64,000 bases of DNA from Streptomyces griseorubiginosus (GCF_001514195.1 NZ_KQ948750.1:85941-149940); one strand, 5' to 3'; numbered from the stretch's first letter, positions 52,871 through 62,063 are shown. The notes: generated from the sequence alone by a model not told the origin. A program made the numbers and translations.

Positions 52871-53722
52871 ATGCGAACCCTGGCAAGTGGTGCCGGAATA
52901 GAACACGACTGGGAATCCGAGCGCGTCCTTTTCGGACACGGGGAGAGATTCCTGGACAGTCTGGTGGGTCACGATCCAGGCCTCGCGAGCCTCGCGCGCT
53001 CTTTCCGGGCAACAGAGAACGCCAGTGAGACCGCCCCGGGGCACGGGCTCTGGGCGACCGCCGAGGACTTCCTCGGCCTGCAGACCTTCGCCGATCCGGT
53101 CCAGGGCCAGCTCATGACCATGGGGGTCGTCGTCACAGCTGGACAACGCCGGCCGTTCGGCCTGCGACTGAAGGTCGTCGGGGACGAGGTGACCGAGGCA
53201 GAGGCCGTCATCAGTACCGATCCGAGCGGGCACTTCGCCGATGTGGACCAGCTGCTGGCACCCGACGTGCTCTACGACGCACCGGTTCCGCCCGACCGCG
53301 CCTGCGACCGGGACGGGCTGGTCCTCGCGGCGGACAGCTACTGGACCGCACTGCAGGAAAGCGACGGCAGCCTGGCTCGCTTCGGATACCGATGTGACCG
53401 TTACGACAACGGCAAGAAGGTGACGAACACCCTCACCACTCTGCTGTCTCCGGACGCCACCGTGCACACCGTCGCGAGCTGCCTGAACAACACCCGAGGC
53501 GCCAGGCCGAAGGCCCGTGGGCGTCGCTGTCCCGTTGTCGACGTGGCCCGCGGAATCGCGGCAAGTGTGGTCGTCGTCGACTTCCACCCCGTCCCCGGAA
53601 GCCCGCGTCCCGACAACGGCTCCTTTTACATGATGGCCCTCTTCAAAGTGGTCGACAACGAAATACGCAGTATCGACGAAATACGAGAAATCCTGCCGCT
53701 CGGCACAGCATCGGCCTGGTGA
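52871..53722 (+). CDS. Conserved protein of unknown function, NTF2/DUF8021-like (block B copy)
   Basis: A 283-residue paralogue of the block A protein at 27117. Shared landmarks are GHGLW, NTLTTLLSPDATVH, a RRCPVVDVARGIAASVVVVD strand and the end FKVVDNEIRSIDEIREILPL. No known active-site motif. ATG 52871 is 12 bases after AGGAGG; a start at 52832 is less likely. It immediately precedes the ACAD-type monooxygenase gene, as the block A copy immediately follows its partner, so the pair is kept together in both orders. I infer a role tied to that monooxygenase but cannot name the reaction. Confidence 0.8.
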   Translation: MRTLASGAGIEHDWESERVLFGHGERFLDSLVGHDPGLASLARSFRATENASETAPGHGLWATAEDFLGLQTFADPVQGQLMTMGVVVTAGQRRPFGLRLKVVGDEVTEAEAVISTDPSGHFADVDQLLAPDVLYDAPVPPDRACDRDGLVLAADSYWTALQESDGSLARFGYRCDRYDNGKKVTNTLTTLLSPDATVHTVASCLNNTRGARPKARGRRCPVVDVARGIAASVVVVDFHPVPGSPRPDNGSFYMMALFKVVDNEIRSIDEIREILPLGTASAW

Positions 53723-53738
53723 GCGAAGGGATATGCAT

Positions 53739-55061
53739 ATGAAAGAGGCGCCAGCTATGAGTGAACCAGGGTCCATCCACGAGTCGCCGTTCACGACACC
53801 GGAGGGGCGCCGCATCCGTGACGCCGTGCGGGCAGCGGTACCCCTGATCCGGGAGAATGCCCCGGAAGGCGAGAAAATCGGCTGTCTGCCGTCGCCCACA
53901 CTCGATGCGCTGCACGACGCCGGAGCGTTCCAGGCCTCAGTGCCGAAGGAATTCGGCGGCTACGCCCTGGGGGCGCGCGATCTGGCCGAAATCGTCAGCG
54001 CGGCGGCGAGCGGCGACGGATCGGCGGGCTGGACCACCATGATCGCGAGCGGGTTCACGCGGGTCATGCTCACCTTCCCGCAGGAGACGGTCACCGAGGT
54101 CTACGCACGCGCTCCGCAGTGGCCGGGGCCGGTCGTGGCAAGCGCCTCGTTGTTCTCGGAGAGGATTCAGAAGGCCCGCCCGGTTCCGGGCGGCTACCTG
54201 ATCGAGGCCGGGAACAAGTGGGGTTTCGGCAGCGGCTCCAAGCACGCCGCCTATCTGGTCGTCGGCATCGAGGTGGAAACCGCCCCTGGCACCACGACAC
54301 GCGCGATGGCACTGCTGGAGAGGGGCCAGTACGAGATCGTCGACGACTGGCACGTCATGGGACTGTCCGGTTCGTCCAGCAACAGCGTCACGACACCTGC
54401 GGAAGTCTTCGTCCCCGAACGGCGCGTCGCGGATCTCGCCGGTATGCCGGGGCGTCTGGACGGCCTGCACCAACGCTACGCGGGGCTGGGCTTCGCCCTC
54501 GACGCCCGAGGCCTGATGCTCATCGTGGCCATGGAGACCATGGCCGTCGTCCTGGGAATGGCCAAGGGCGCCTTCGACTGCTTCGTCGACCAGAGCCGGC
54601 GCAAGAAGCCTTTCAACCTCCCCTACGACACACTGGCCGCCACTCCGTCGGTGCAGGTCGTCGCGGGCAAGGCGCGCGCCATGATCAACGCGGCGGAAAG
54701 CCTGCTGTTCGGCCGCGCGGACCACATCGACCGCAAGGCACGCGACGGGCAGCCGTTCACGGCTGCCGAGGAGTCCGAGATCACCATGGACTTCGTGCAC
54801 GCCGGCAATGTCTGTGGTGCCGCCATCGACGCGATACAGATCGCGCTCGGCTCGTCCACGGTCAGTCTGCGCAACCCGATTCAGCGCTTCGCACGCGATG
54901 CGCGGGTGGCGTTGACCCACGGCTCCACCCGGCTCGACCCGGCGGCGGAGATCAGCGGACGGCATCTCATGGGACAGACACCGTTCACCGACGGCATGGC
55001 GGCCGTGCCCGGAGTGGCCAAGGCCGCAGAGGCCCCGCGCATCGTCGAACCCGTCGCTTGA
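53739..55061 (+). CDS. Acyl-CoA-dehydrogenase-fold flavin monooxygenase (HsaA/HpaB-like), block B
   Basis: A 440-residue ACAD-superfamily protein: LDALHDAGAFQASVPKEFGG, GDGSAGWTTMIASGFTRVML, the flavin-pocket region GNKWGFGSGSKHAAYLVVG, and LSGSSSNSVTTPAEVFVPE. These belong to group D flavin monooxygenases that need a separate reductase, here the flavin reductase at 55911. Probable reaction is ring hydroxylation of a phenol formed earlier in block B. ATGs at 53733, 53739 and 53757 are all possible; AAGGG before 53739 and AGAGG before 53757 are both well placed. Paralogue at 27959. Confidence 0.85.
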   Translation: MKEAPAMSEPGSIHESPFTTPEGRRIRDAVRAAVPLIRENAPEGEKIGCLPSPTLDALHDAGAFQASVPKEFGGYALGARDLAEIVSAAASGDGSAGWTTMIASGFTRVMLTFPQETVTEVYARAPQWPGPVVASASLFSERIQKARPVPGGYLIEAGNKWGFGSGSKHAAYLVVGIEVETAPGTTTRAMALLERGQYEIVDDWHVMGLSGSSSNSVTTPAEVFVPERRVADLAGMPGRLDGLHQRYAGLGFALDARGLMLIVAMETMAVVLGMAKGAFDCFVDQSRRKKPFNLPYDTLAATPSVQVVAGKARAMINAAESLLFGRADHIDRKARDGQPFTAAEESEITMDFVHAGNVCGAAIDAIQIALGSSTVSLRNPIQRFARDARVALTHGSTRLDPAAEISGRHLMGQTPFTDGMAAVPGVAKAAEAPRIVEPVA

Positions 55062-55079
55062 GCTCGACCAGGAGACACC

Positions 55080-55880
55080 ATGAACCTTGAACTGAACGGC
55101 AAGCGAGTCCTTGTCACCGGCAGCAGCTCGGGCATCGGCACCAGCATCGCGCGCGCACTGGCCGACGAGGGCGCCCACGTGGTCGTGCACGGCCGGAACG
55201 GGGAGCGCACGTCCAAGATCGCGGCGATGATCCGGGAGAACGGTGGTCAGGCCGACGAGGTGCTCGGCGACCTCACGGACCCCGACCAGGTCGACGCCGT
55301 CTGTCGGCAGCTGCTCGACTCCGGCGGCGTGGACATCCTGGTCAACAACGCGGGTGGACGTCATGGAGGTTGGGAGCGCGACGGCTGGTTCGGGACCTCG
55401 CCCGACAACTGGCTCGAGACGTACAAGCTGAACGTGATCTCGACCGCAGCCCTGGTCAACAGCCTGGTACCCGCCATGAGGGAGCGCGGCTGGGGACGTG
55501 TCATCCAGATCGCCAGCGCCGTCGCCCTGCACCAACCGCCCAACTTCCCCGACTACCAGGCGGCCAAGGCAGCGGAGATCAACATGACCCGCAGCCTGTC
55601 CCGCGGCCTGGCCGGAACCGGCATCACGGCCAACTGCATCAGTGCCGGCATCATCCACACGCCGGGCTCCGCCGCGGAACTCGCCGCCATCGCAGCCGAA
55701 TTGCAGCTGGAGGGCGGGTGGCAGGCGCACGAGCGCCACATCGCCGTCGAGGTGTTCCGCCAGACCGCCGGCCGCATCGGCAGGCCGGAGGACATCGCCG
55801 CCGCCGTCTGCTACTTGGCCAGCCCCCGCGCCGACTTCGTGACCGGCGTCAACCTGGTCATCGACGGCGGCATCAACTGA
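55080..55880 (+). CDS. Short-chain dehydrogenase/reductase (block B)
   Basis: A 266-residue classical SDR with TGSSSGIG (13-20), NNAGG (89-93), Ser in QIASAVA, Tyr159 and Lys163 (YQAAK), and the usual C-terminal GVNLVIDGG. The residues HGRN after the second strand suggest NADP(H). The aromatic-rich loop GWERDGWFGTSPDNW is unusual and may shape the substrate site. ATG 55080 follows AGGAGACACC, 18 bases after the monooxygenase stop. It likely oxidises or reduces a ring or side-chain alcohol in the same pathway; substrate unknown. Confidence 0.9.
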   Translation: MNLELNGKRVLVTGSSSGIGTSIARALADEGAHVVVHGRNGERTSKIAAMIRENGGQADEVLGDLTDPDQVDAVCRQLLDSGGVDILVNNAGGRHGGWERDGWFGTSPDNWLETYKLNVISTAALVNSLVPAMRERGWGRVIQIASAVALHQPPNFPDYQAAKAAEINMTRSLSRGLAGTGITANCISAGIIHTPGSAAELAAIAAELQLEGGWQAHERHIAVEVFRQTAGRIGRPEDIAAAVCYLASPRADFVTGVNLVIDGGIN

Positions 55881-55910
55881 ACCGCTCAGGCGGCGAGGAG
55901 AGAAGGGTCG

Positions 55911-56429
55911 ATGCAAGCATCCCAGGAGACGCCCGAAGAGCTGCGCCACGCGTTCGGTCACCTGCCCTCCGGAGTGGTCGCGGTCTGCGCCCTCGTGGGC
56001 GGCCGGCCCGTCGGGATGGCGGCGAGCTCGTTCGTGCCGGTCTCTTTGAAACCGCCGTTGGTGTCGTTCTGTGCCGCACGCACTTCCCGCACGTGGGAGG
56101 CGCTGCGCCAGGCGCCGAGCCTCGGTGTCAGCGTGCTCGCCGAGGACCACGGGACCCTGTGCCGGGCGCTCGCCTCCTCGGCGGAGGACCGTTTCGCGGA
56201 TGTCCGATGGGAGGCCGGGGAATCCGGCGCGGTCTTCCTGCCGGGCACGGTGCTGTGGTTGGAATGCGCGCTGGACTCCGAAGTCGAGGCGGGCGACCAC
56301 GTGATCGCCGTACTACGGCTACGCGGAACCGCATTGTTTCCGCAGGTGAGGCCGTTGGTGTTCCACCAAGGGCACTTCGAGCGACTCGACTCGTCCCAGC
56401 CCCCCGCCCGGAGTCATGCTTCGGCGTGA
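55911..56429 (+). CDS. Flavin reductase (block B)
   Basis: A 172-residue flavin-reductase-like domain protein: ELRHAFGHLPSGVVAVCALV, GMAASSFVPVSLKPPLVSFC, SLGVSVLAEDHGTLCRALA, and RPLVFHQGHFERL. It should pass FADH2 or FMNH2 to the ACAD-type monooxygenase at 53739. GAGGAGAGAAGGGTCG precedes the ATG. It is distinct from, but the functional counterpart of, the reductase at 32331, so each monooxygenase block has its own reductase. Confidence 0.9.
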   Translation: MQASQETPEELRHAFGHLPSGVVAVCALVGGRPVGMAASSFVPVSLKPPLVSFCAARTSRTWEALRQAPSLGVSVLAEDHGTLCRALASSAEDRFADVRWEAGESGAVFLPGTVLWLECALDSEVEAGDHVIAVLRLRGTALFPQVRPLVFHQGHFERLDSSQPPARSHASA

Positions 56430-56496
56430 CCGACGGTCGGCGGTGTCAATCGCGGCAGCGGCTGACCTCCCATCACCTTACGAGGAGCAGAACATC

Positions 56497-57960
56497 ATGA
56501 CGTTTCTGGAAGCAGGCACCTGGTCGGAACGGATCTTCTCCGGCGAGTGGATCAAGGGTTCGGGCGAGTCGTACGACGCGCTCGAGCCGGCGACCGGCGA
56601 GACGCTGGCGCGTGTCGGTGCGGCCACGCCCGACGACCTGGGCCGGGCCGTGGAGCAGGCGGTACGGGCACAACAGCAGTGGGCGGCGCTGCCGTACGTC
56701 GAACGGGCACAGGTCCTGCGGCGTGCTGCGCACCTGTTCGAAGAGCATCACTCCGAGATCGCCGACTGGATCGTGCGGGAGTCGGGGGCGCTGAGGGCAT
56801 TCGCAGACTTCCAGACCTCCAACGGGGCAGCGGAGGAGTGCTACGAAGCCGCGGCGTTGTCGGCGGCGCCGTTCGGGGAGATGCTCCGCTCCGTGGAGGA
56901 CCGTCTGTCGTTCTCCCGCCGGCGGCCGGTCGGCGTTGTCGGTGTGATCTCCCCGTTCAACGCACCGATGGTGCTGGCGATGCGGGCGGTGGCTCCGGCG
57001 CTGGCTCTGGGAAACGCCGTCGTCCTCAAGCCCGACCCCCGGACCGCGATCTGCGGCGGTGTGGTGATCGCGAGGGTTTTCGAGGAGGCGGGACTCCCCA
57101 GCGGCGTGCTGCACGTACTGCCGGGGGGAGCAGATGTGGGCGCGGCACTGGTGGATCACCCCCAGGTGCCCGTGATCGCGTTCACCGGATCCACGCGGGC
57201 CGGAAAGGCGATCGCGGCAGCGGCGACGCGGCATCTGAAGCGCGTTCACCTCGAGCTGGGGGGCAACTCGGCGCTGATCGTCCTGGACGACGTGGATGTG
57301 GAGAAGGCCGCGTCCGCAGGAGCGTTCGGCTCCTTCCACCACGCGGGGCAGATCTGCATGGCCTCCAGCAGGCATCTCGTGCACGCGTCGATCGCCGAGG
57401 AGTATGTCGAGTCGCTGGCCCGGCGGGCGAATGCCGTGACCGTGGGAGACCCGGCGAGGGACGAGGTGGCAGTTGGCCCCATGATCGACGAGCAGCAGCT
57501 GCAGGCCGCGCACTCTGTCGTCAACGACACCGTGGCGGCAGGCGCTCGGCTCGTGGCAGGTGGCACTTACGAGGGCCTTCTGTACCGGCCGACCGTGCTG
57601 ACCGACGTCCCCTTGACCGCACGCGCCTACCAGGAGGAGATATTCGGCCCGGTCGCCCCCGTGGTGCCCTTCCACGATCTGGAAGAGGCGGTGAGACTGG
57701 CCACCGGAACCGAGTACGGACTCTCGCTGGGCGTGCTGACCCGGGACATCGCCAAGGGGCTGGCACTGGCCGAACGCATTCCCACCGGGCTCGTGCACAT
57801 CAACGACCAGACGGTCAACGACGAGGCCACCGTGCCGTTCGGCGGGCGCGGCGACTCCGGCAACGGTTCCCGTCACGGCGGCGCCACCGCGAACCTCGAG
57901 GCCTTCACCGAGCAGCAGTGGGTCACCGTCCGGGGCGACATCCCCGCCTACCCCTTCTGA
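56497..57960 (+). CDS. Aldehyde dehydrogenase, benzaldehyde/vanillin type (block B)
   Basis: A 487-residue ALDH with PFNAP, VVLKPDPRTA, FTGSTRAG, general base Glu253 (LELGGNSAL) and nucleophile Cys287 (GQICMASS). The closing PFGGRGDSGNG and WVTVRGDIPAYPF are complete, unlike the broken copy at 24443, to which it is more similar than to the block C enzyme. ATG 56497 after GAGGAGCAGAACATC. As last gene of block B it is well placed to oxidise the aryl aldehydes released by the stilbene-oxygenase-like enzyme. Confidence 0.93.
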   Translation: MTFLEAGTWSERIFSGEWIKGSGESYDALEPATGETLARVGAATPDDLGRAVEQAVRAQQQWAALPYVERAQVLRRAAHLFEEHHSEIADWIVRESGALRAFADFQTSNGAAEECYEAAALSAAPFGEMLRSVEDRLSFSRRRPVGVVGVISPFNAPMVLAMRAVAPALALGNAVVLKPDPRTAICGGVVIARVFEEAGLPSGVLHVLPGGADVGAALVDHPQVPVIAFTGSTRAGKAIAAAATRHLKRVHLELGGNSALIVLDDVDVEKAASAGAFGSFHHAGQICMASSRHLVHASIAEEYVESLARRANAVTVGDPARDEVAVGPMIDEQQLQAAHSVVNDTVAAGARLVAGGTYEGLLYRPTVLTDVPLTARAYQEEIFGPVAPVVPFHDLEEAVRLATGTEYGLSLGVLTRDIAKGLALAERIPTGLVHINDQTVNDEATVPFGGRGDSGNGSRHGGATANLEAFTEQQWVTVRGDIPAYPF

Positions 57961-58743
57961 TTCCAGGGTGCCCCGGCGTAGAGCTCAGGCCACAGGTTGG
58001 CGGGATCGCGGGGCACGCCGCCGAGTTGGAGGGGGGGACGAGGTGGTCTTCCTCGGGGTCGGCGAGTCGGTGTCGCAGTAGGCGTAGGCGTAGGCGTAGG
58101 CGTAGGCGATGATGCCCTGGGCCACTGGCCGAACGACGAGAGCCGCACCTTCCACCGCCTCTACACGTCGTACGCAGTTCCGGCGGTCAACCATCCGGCG
58201 CTCGCCGCCCAGCCCTTCGTCAGGAACTCGGATGCCGCCGAGAACGCCTCGACCGAGGTCCTGCGAAAGGCACGGGAAGCGGCACTGCTCGAGCCCGGTG
58301 TGTCCTTGCCGGCCCGCCGTCCCAACAGCAGCCGGTCTGGTCGCTTCGCGACGGCGAGCTGGCCCTGCCCGGATGGCAGGATGCTCCTGTCGACGGTGTC
58401 GGCTGAGGACACCGCGGATCACGGGCCGAAGTGTCCGGCTGCAGATTGTGAGCCTCATCCACTCGGCTGCCGCATCCTCAGCCTGCGGCTGATCGTGCTG
58501 GTCGCTGCCGTCAGCACCGCGCCCTGGCCGGTGTGACTACTTCACCCCGCCGCCTTGGGCGAGAGCGGCCGGCTCTCGCTCAAGGCAGTGCCGGCGCACT
58601 GTCCGAACCGGACGCACTCGCTGAGCCTGTGCGTTCCCTTCGTGCACGTCTCCCCTGCAGCCGCCAGACCACCAGCTGGCCCGGCATCCGGAGCACGACC
58701 GCAGTCCGCGACTGCCGGACTCTCGCAGCCGTGAACCTCTGGG
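57961..58743. other. Gap with a hexamer repeat and no recognised gene
   Basis: About 780 bases downstream of block B. A plus-strand frame from roughly 58110 reads ALGHWPNDESRTFHRLYTSY and NHPALAAQPFVRNSDAAENA before losing character, which may be a decayed gene, but I recognise no family and see no ribosome site. It ends in the ISL3 transposase scrap. Confidence 0.4.
58078..58107. repeat. GTAGGC hexamer repeat
   Basis: Five tandem copies of GTAGGC. A six-base unit would keep frame if translated (Tyr-Ala or Gly-Val repeats). Likely replication slippage in decaying DNA. Confidence 0.9.
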
Positions 58744-58839
58744 GTTGTCGAAGGCCATCGCAACCGCATCAAGATGCTGAAGCGCCAGATATTCGACCGC
58801 GCCAGCCTTACGCAAGCTCGTCCGGCTCTACTCCCGTAA
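58744..58839 (+). pseudogene. ISL3-family transposase C-terminal scrap
   Basis: VVEGHRNRIKMLKRQIFDRA matches the conserved end of ISL3 transposases (family form: EGHVNRIKMLKRQMYGRAG). The last residues LRKLVRLY are in a shifted frame. Only about 30 codons remain and no inverted repeat is seen. Confidence 0.8.
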
Positions 58840-58846
58840 GCGCTGC

Positions 58847-59125
58847 TCACAACTCATCATCGACCAGCCCGAACCCTTCCGGGAACTCGTCCAGGAACTC
58901 GCGACGAGCCGAATCGGTCTCGGCGGCTGCCATCTCCCCAACCAGCGCAACCAGTTCCTGCCGCTGATCATCAGGCAGCGTACTGAGCGTGTGGGCGACG
59001 CCCTCCATCACCTTGACCGCATCGTCCTGATCCATCTGCTCATCCTCGCTGCCCTCGATGAACCACAGGACATCGACAAGTGCCTCGGCCAAGACGCGAG
59101 TCACGGACGGATACGAAGACGTCAT
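58847..59125 (-). CDS. Small acidic hypothetical protein
   Basis: A 92-residue, strongly acidic, helical protein: TRVLAEALVDVLWFIEGSED, VKVMEGVAHTLSTLPDDQRQ and EFLDEFPEGFGLVDDEL. GGGAG precedes ATG 59125 by 6 bases. Composition and size recall small immunity- or regulator-like proteins of streptomycetes but no domain is recognised. It stands alone beside the ISL3 scrap and is divergent from the Fic gene. Confidence 0.7.
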   Translation of the reverse strand: MTSSYPSVTRVLAEALVDVLWFIEGSEDEQMDQDDAVKVMEGVAHTLSTLPDDQRQELVALVGEMAAAETDSARREFLDEFPEGFGLVDDEL

Positions 59126-59481
59126 GATGGTCTCCCAGCAGATCAAGGGGCAAAGTCCAGCCATCCGATCACAGACCACTGACAACGCCAGCTGTAAGCC
59201 CCCACAGGAATCGCAACCAGAGCCCCCAGAAGCGAACCAAGCACCCCAGCAGCTGACGATGCGGGTCGCGCACGCGTCAGAGCGGAGCCAGCTGAGCACG
59301 GTGCACGCCGGCGCGAGTGCCGCAGCGAGCTTGCGTGTCCGGCTACCCGACGTTGGCCGGGTCCGGCGCGCCCCAGGGACGGCGCCCCCTTCCCCGGCGT
59401 TCGGCGCCGCCCGCGCCCTGCTTCCTTCGGACCCTGCAATATCCGTTTGAACTGCCGTCGGCTGGAAGGCAGGCTTGCGCG

Positions 59482-60840
59482 GTGATTGTCGAGCTGGCCC
59501 CCCGCTTCCTGACCTGGGACGATGTCGATCCCGCCCAACACTTCTTCGATAGCGCGTCAGCACCGAAGGCAGTGCGGTCGCTTGGTGCCGCCCGGAAGGT
59601 GCCCAGCCCCTCCGATGACCCAGAGTTGAGGGACTGGAGCTGGAGCGAGGGACGGCCCTGGGCCGACGCCATGTCGCAGGCCCTGGCCGAGCACTACGGC
59701 CGCTGGGCGGTGGGCTGGCGCTGGGCGCATGACGAAGGTGACTTCGACGGAGGACCCGTCGGGAACTGGTGCTGCGCACCGCACTCGATCACCACTCCTG
59801 AGGAAACGCTCACGCGTGTGGTTGCGGCGCTGCGCGAATGGCGCGAGTGGCTGGAGAGTCTCGCCGGGTGGTTCGACGAGTACCCCCTGGACCTGGCCGG
59901 CATCGAGGACCAGCGGATTCTGTGGGAGCGTGCCGCCCGGAACCTCATCCTGCAGGTGACCGACCGCACCGGCTGCGGCAGCGGCTGGCACGGGCACTGC
60001 CGTCAAGTGCTCACCTGGTTCCTCAGCCGCTGGGGCGTCGCGCCCGACCGCGCACAGAAACTGGTCGACGAGGCTGTCGGCGGGAGGTTCGCGAGCTGGA
60101 CCTGCCCCGACACAGTGCTGGTTGACGACGTCGCGGAGGAGCTGGCGATGTCGCTGCGGCCAGACGACGGCACACAATCGGCCGGCCCCGCAGCGGACCA
60201 TCTCGAGCGCTGGCTCGCGGTGCGTGCGGCAGTGCCCTGGCGGGACGCGCCGGGCGGCGGTGGGGACGGGCCGGTGGCTCCCTCGCGCGACGGGGCGGCT
60301 GACGACATACGTGCCTTCGACGGCGCGTTGGATCCCGACCGCGCACGGGGCATGCTTGCCGCACTGGATCTGCTGCGGGCCGATGCGGCACACGGCGCCC
60401 TGCTCGATTTCGAACGGCTCCAGCGCTGGCAGCAGCATGTTCTGGGCACACCGCAGCCGCCACCGTTCCGCGACCTGCCGGCCTTCGCCAAGGGAGGCCG
60501 GGAACGCTACGGCATCGGTCCGGACACACGAGCCCGCCTGGACGCCTGCCTGGCCGAGAGCGCGCGCCGGACTGGGCAGCTCCTCCCCCTTACTGCCCGG
60601 GCCGCACGGGCCTATCTCGACGTGTGCTTCTTCCATCCCTTCGACGACGGCAATGCCCGGTCCGCCTTCCTCGCGCTCGTTTTCGTCCTCGCTCGCGAAG
60701 GCGTTGCGCTCGACGGGGTCAGCCTGCTGCGCCGCGTCACCTTCCAGGCCGATGAGCCGGAGGACGCAGTGATCCTCACTCGGTACATCGACATCCACCT
60801 CGCGGAGACCCGACGCAACAGCGCCTCCCCCGCCTCCTAG
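59482..60840 (+). CDS. Fic-domain protein
   Basis: A 452-residue protein whose C-terminal 150 residues form a Fic domain with the motif HPFDDGNAR (residues 385-393), matching HPFx(D/E)GN(G/K)R with Ala in place of Gly. Fic proteins transfer AMP or other nucleotide parts to Ser/Thr/Tyr of targets. The N-terminal 300 residues (WSWSEGRPWADAMSQALAEH; GWHGHCRQVLTWFLSRW) are not familiar to me. The GTG at 59482 is chosen because upstream codons have poor bias, although the frame is open to 59317. No obvious antitoxin follows; the small acidic protein at 58847 is divergent. Likely a host-function or defence-related modifier. Confidence 0.82.
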   Translation: MIVELAPRFLTWDDVDPAQHFFDSASAPKAVRSLGAARKVPSPSDDPELRDWSWSEGRPWADAMSQALAEHYGRWAVGWRWAHDEGDFDGGPVGNWCCAPHSITTPEETLTRVVAALREWREWLESLAGWFDEYPLDLAGIEDQRILWERAARNLILQVTDRTGCGSGWHGHCRQVLTWFLSRWGVAPDRAQKLVDEAVGGRFASWTCPDTVLVDDVAEELAMSLRPDDGTQSAGPAADHLERWLAVRAAVPWRDAPGGGGDGPVAPSRDGAADDIRAFDGALDPDRARGMLAALDLLRADAAHGALLDFERLQRWQQHVLGTPQPPPFRDLPAFAKGGRERYGIGPDTRARLDACLAESARRTGQLLPLTARAARAYLDVCFFHPFDDGNARSAFLALVFVLAREGVALDGVSLLRRVTFQADEPEDAVILTRYIDIHLAETRRNSASPAS

Positions 60841-61154
60841 CGGAAGCCATGACCATGAGAAATTTGGCTGCACGCATACCACTGCGTCGCCGAACCGATC
60901 CTGGCCTGGGGCGCAGTGGCGAGATCGCCGTAGACCATCGCTCCGCCGTGGAGGACGCTCTCCACGCGGACGGTCCCACGCACGTCCCCGACGCGTAGAC
61001 AGGTGTCCGCGACCAGGTCGTCCTCCTATCTCGATGCTCCGGCGCACGTCCATCACGATCCCGGGCCGTGCTGGCCCACTCGGCGGCCTGGCGTGCCAGG
61101 CGGTGGCGTCGGGACCGCCGGTTGCGAAAGGCGGTGGCAGCTGAATTGATTCGC
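60841..61154. other. Gap between Fic gene and coiled-coil gene
   Basis: About 310 bases. On the minus strand a frame after GGAGG near 61025 reads LVADTCLRVGDVRGTVRVES and VLHGGAMVYGDLATAP before a stop at about 60840, without a normal start codon after the ribosome site. Possibly a gene fragment; not identified. Confidence 0.35.
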
Positions 61155-62063
61155 TCAGCCTCTGCCCTTCTTTGCTTGGTGCCGTGTCTGTTCGGCGAGC
61201 TCCTGGGCGTGAGCGGCGGTCTCCGTCGCCCGGCGCCGAGCTTCGCGGACAGTCCGGTCGACGGCCCGTACGTGATCGTGGCCCTTGCGAGCAGCCTCGC
61301 GGGTCCGCTGCTGCTCGCGTTCGGCGTCCTGAAGCTGCTGGGACAGGTCGGTGACACGCTGTTCGGCCAGTTCCTGATCTTCCTCAGCGCGGCGCTGCTC
61401 CTCCTGCGCGGCAGCCAGCTCGCCCTCACGGTCGTGCAGCTCTTGCTCGGCATCGGCGGCCTGTCGGCGGGCCCGTTCCAGGCGCTCCTGCTGCTCGCGG
61501 CGCCGGGCGCTTTCGGCATTCAGAGCGGCCGCCTCGCCGGCGGGCCTGGTGCGACGGGCAGCGGCGGCCGGGGCACGCTGTACGGAAAGGGCGGGGAAGC
61601 CGGTAGGGGCGGCCAGCGGCTTGGCCAGACGACCCCTCGCCCACTGCTCGGCGGCCTCGGGGTCTGCCAGTGCTGCGTGCAGGGTGTCCTGGACCTGTTG
61701 CCGCATGTCGTCGCTGAGGCGTTGTCCGGCCCGTGCCGTCAGCTGGCCGGCCTGCCGGGCCAGAGCGAACGTGACCTGATGCTGCTGTGCCGACAGCTCG
61801 CGCAGCTGATCGCCGTCCAGATCCTGGTGGGCCTGGCGCAGCCCCTCCCCCAGCCGTAGCAACCGCTGCACCTCATCCGGCTCTTCACGCACCAGCAGGT
61901 TGCTGGCCCACGCTGCCAGGGTGGGGCGAGGCAGCCGACGGATCTGCTCGGCCAGCTCCCGGTCACCGGCAGCCCGCGCCGCCTTGGCCCGCTCGCCCCG
62001 GACAGCCGTGAAGTCGCCCGGAGCGAGGGCGTACAGCTCATCCGCAACAGCGTCCAGATCCAC
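61155..62063 (-). CDS. Coiled-coil protein of unknown function
   Basis: A 302-residue hydrophilic protein. Residues 1-150 are helical, with VADELYALAPGDFTAVRGER and LPRPTLAAWASNLLV; residues 185-302 form a long charged coiled coil (QERLERARRQAADAEQELHD and similar), rich in Glu, Arg, Gln and Ala. GTG start at 62063 after GGGAGGTAAGG. Such proteins are common and uncharacterised in actinobacteria. No neighbouring operon: it faces the Fic gene tail to tail. A structural or nucleic-acid-associated role is possible but not shown. Confidence 0.8.
   Translation of the reverse strand: MDLDAVADELYALAPGDFTAVRGERAKAARAAGDRELAEQIRRLPRPTLAAWASNLLVREEPDEVQRLLRLGEGLRQAHQDLDGDQLRELSAQQHQVTFALARQAGQLTARAGQRLSDDMRQQVQDTLHAALADPEAAEQWARGRLAKPLAAPTGFPALSVQRAPAAAARRTRPAGEAAALNAESARRREQQERLERARRQAADAEQELHDREGELAAAQEEQRRAEEDQELAEQRVTDLSQQLQDAEREQQRTREAARKGHDHVRAVDRTVREARRRATETAAHAQELAEQTRHQAKKGRG

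Noticed and set aside
53937..56300. Minus-strand 787-codon frame opposite block B genes
   Set aside because: Runs antisense through three well-supported genes; no motif and no ribosome site.
57997..58536. Plus-strand 179-codon frame through the GTAGGC repeat
   Set aside because: No ribosome site, no domain, and the repeat supplies much of its open length. Mentioned only as part of the gap.
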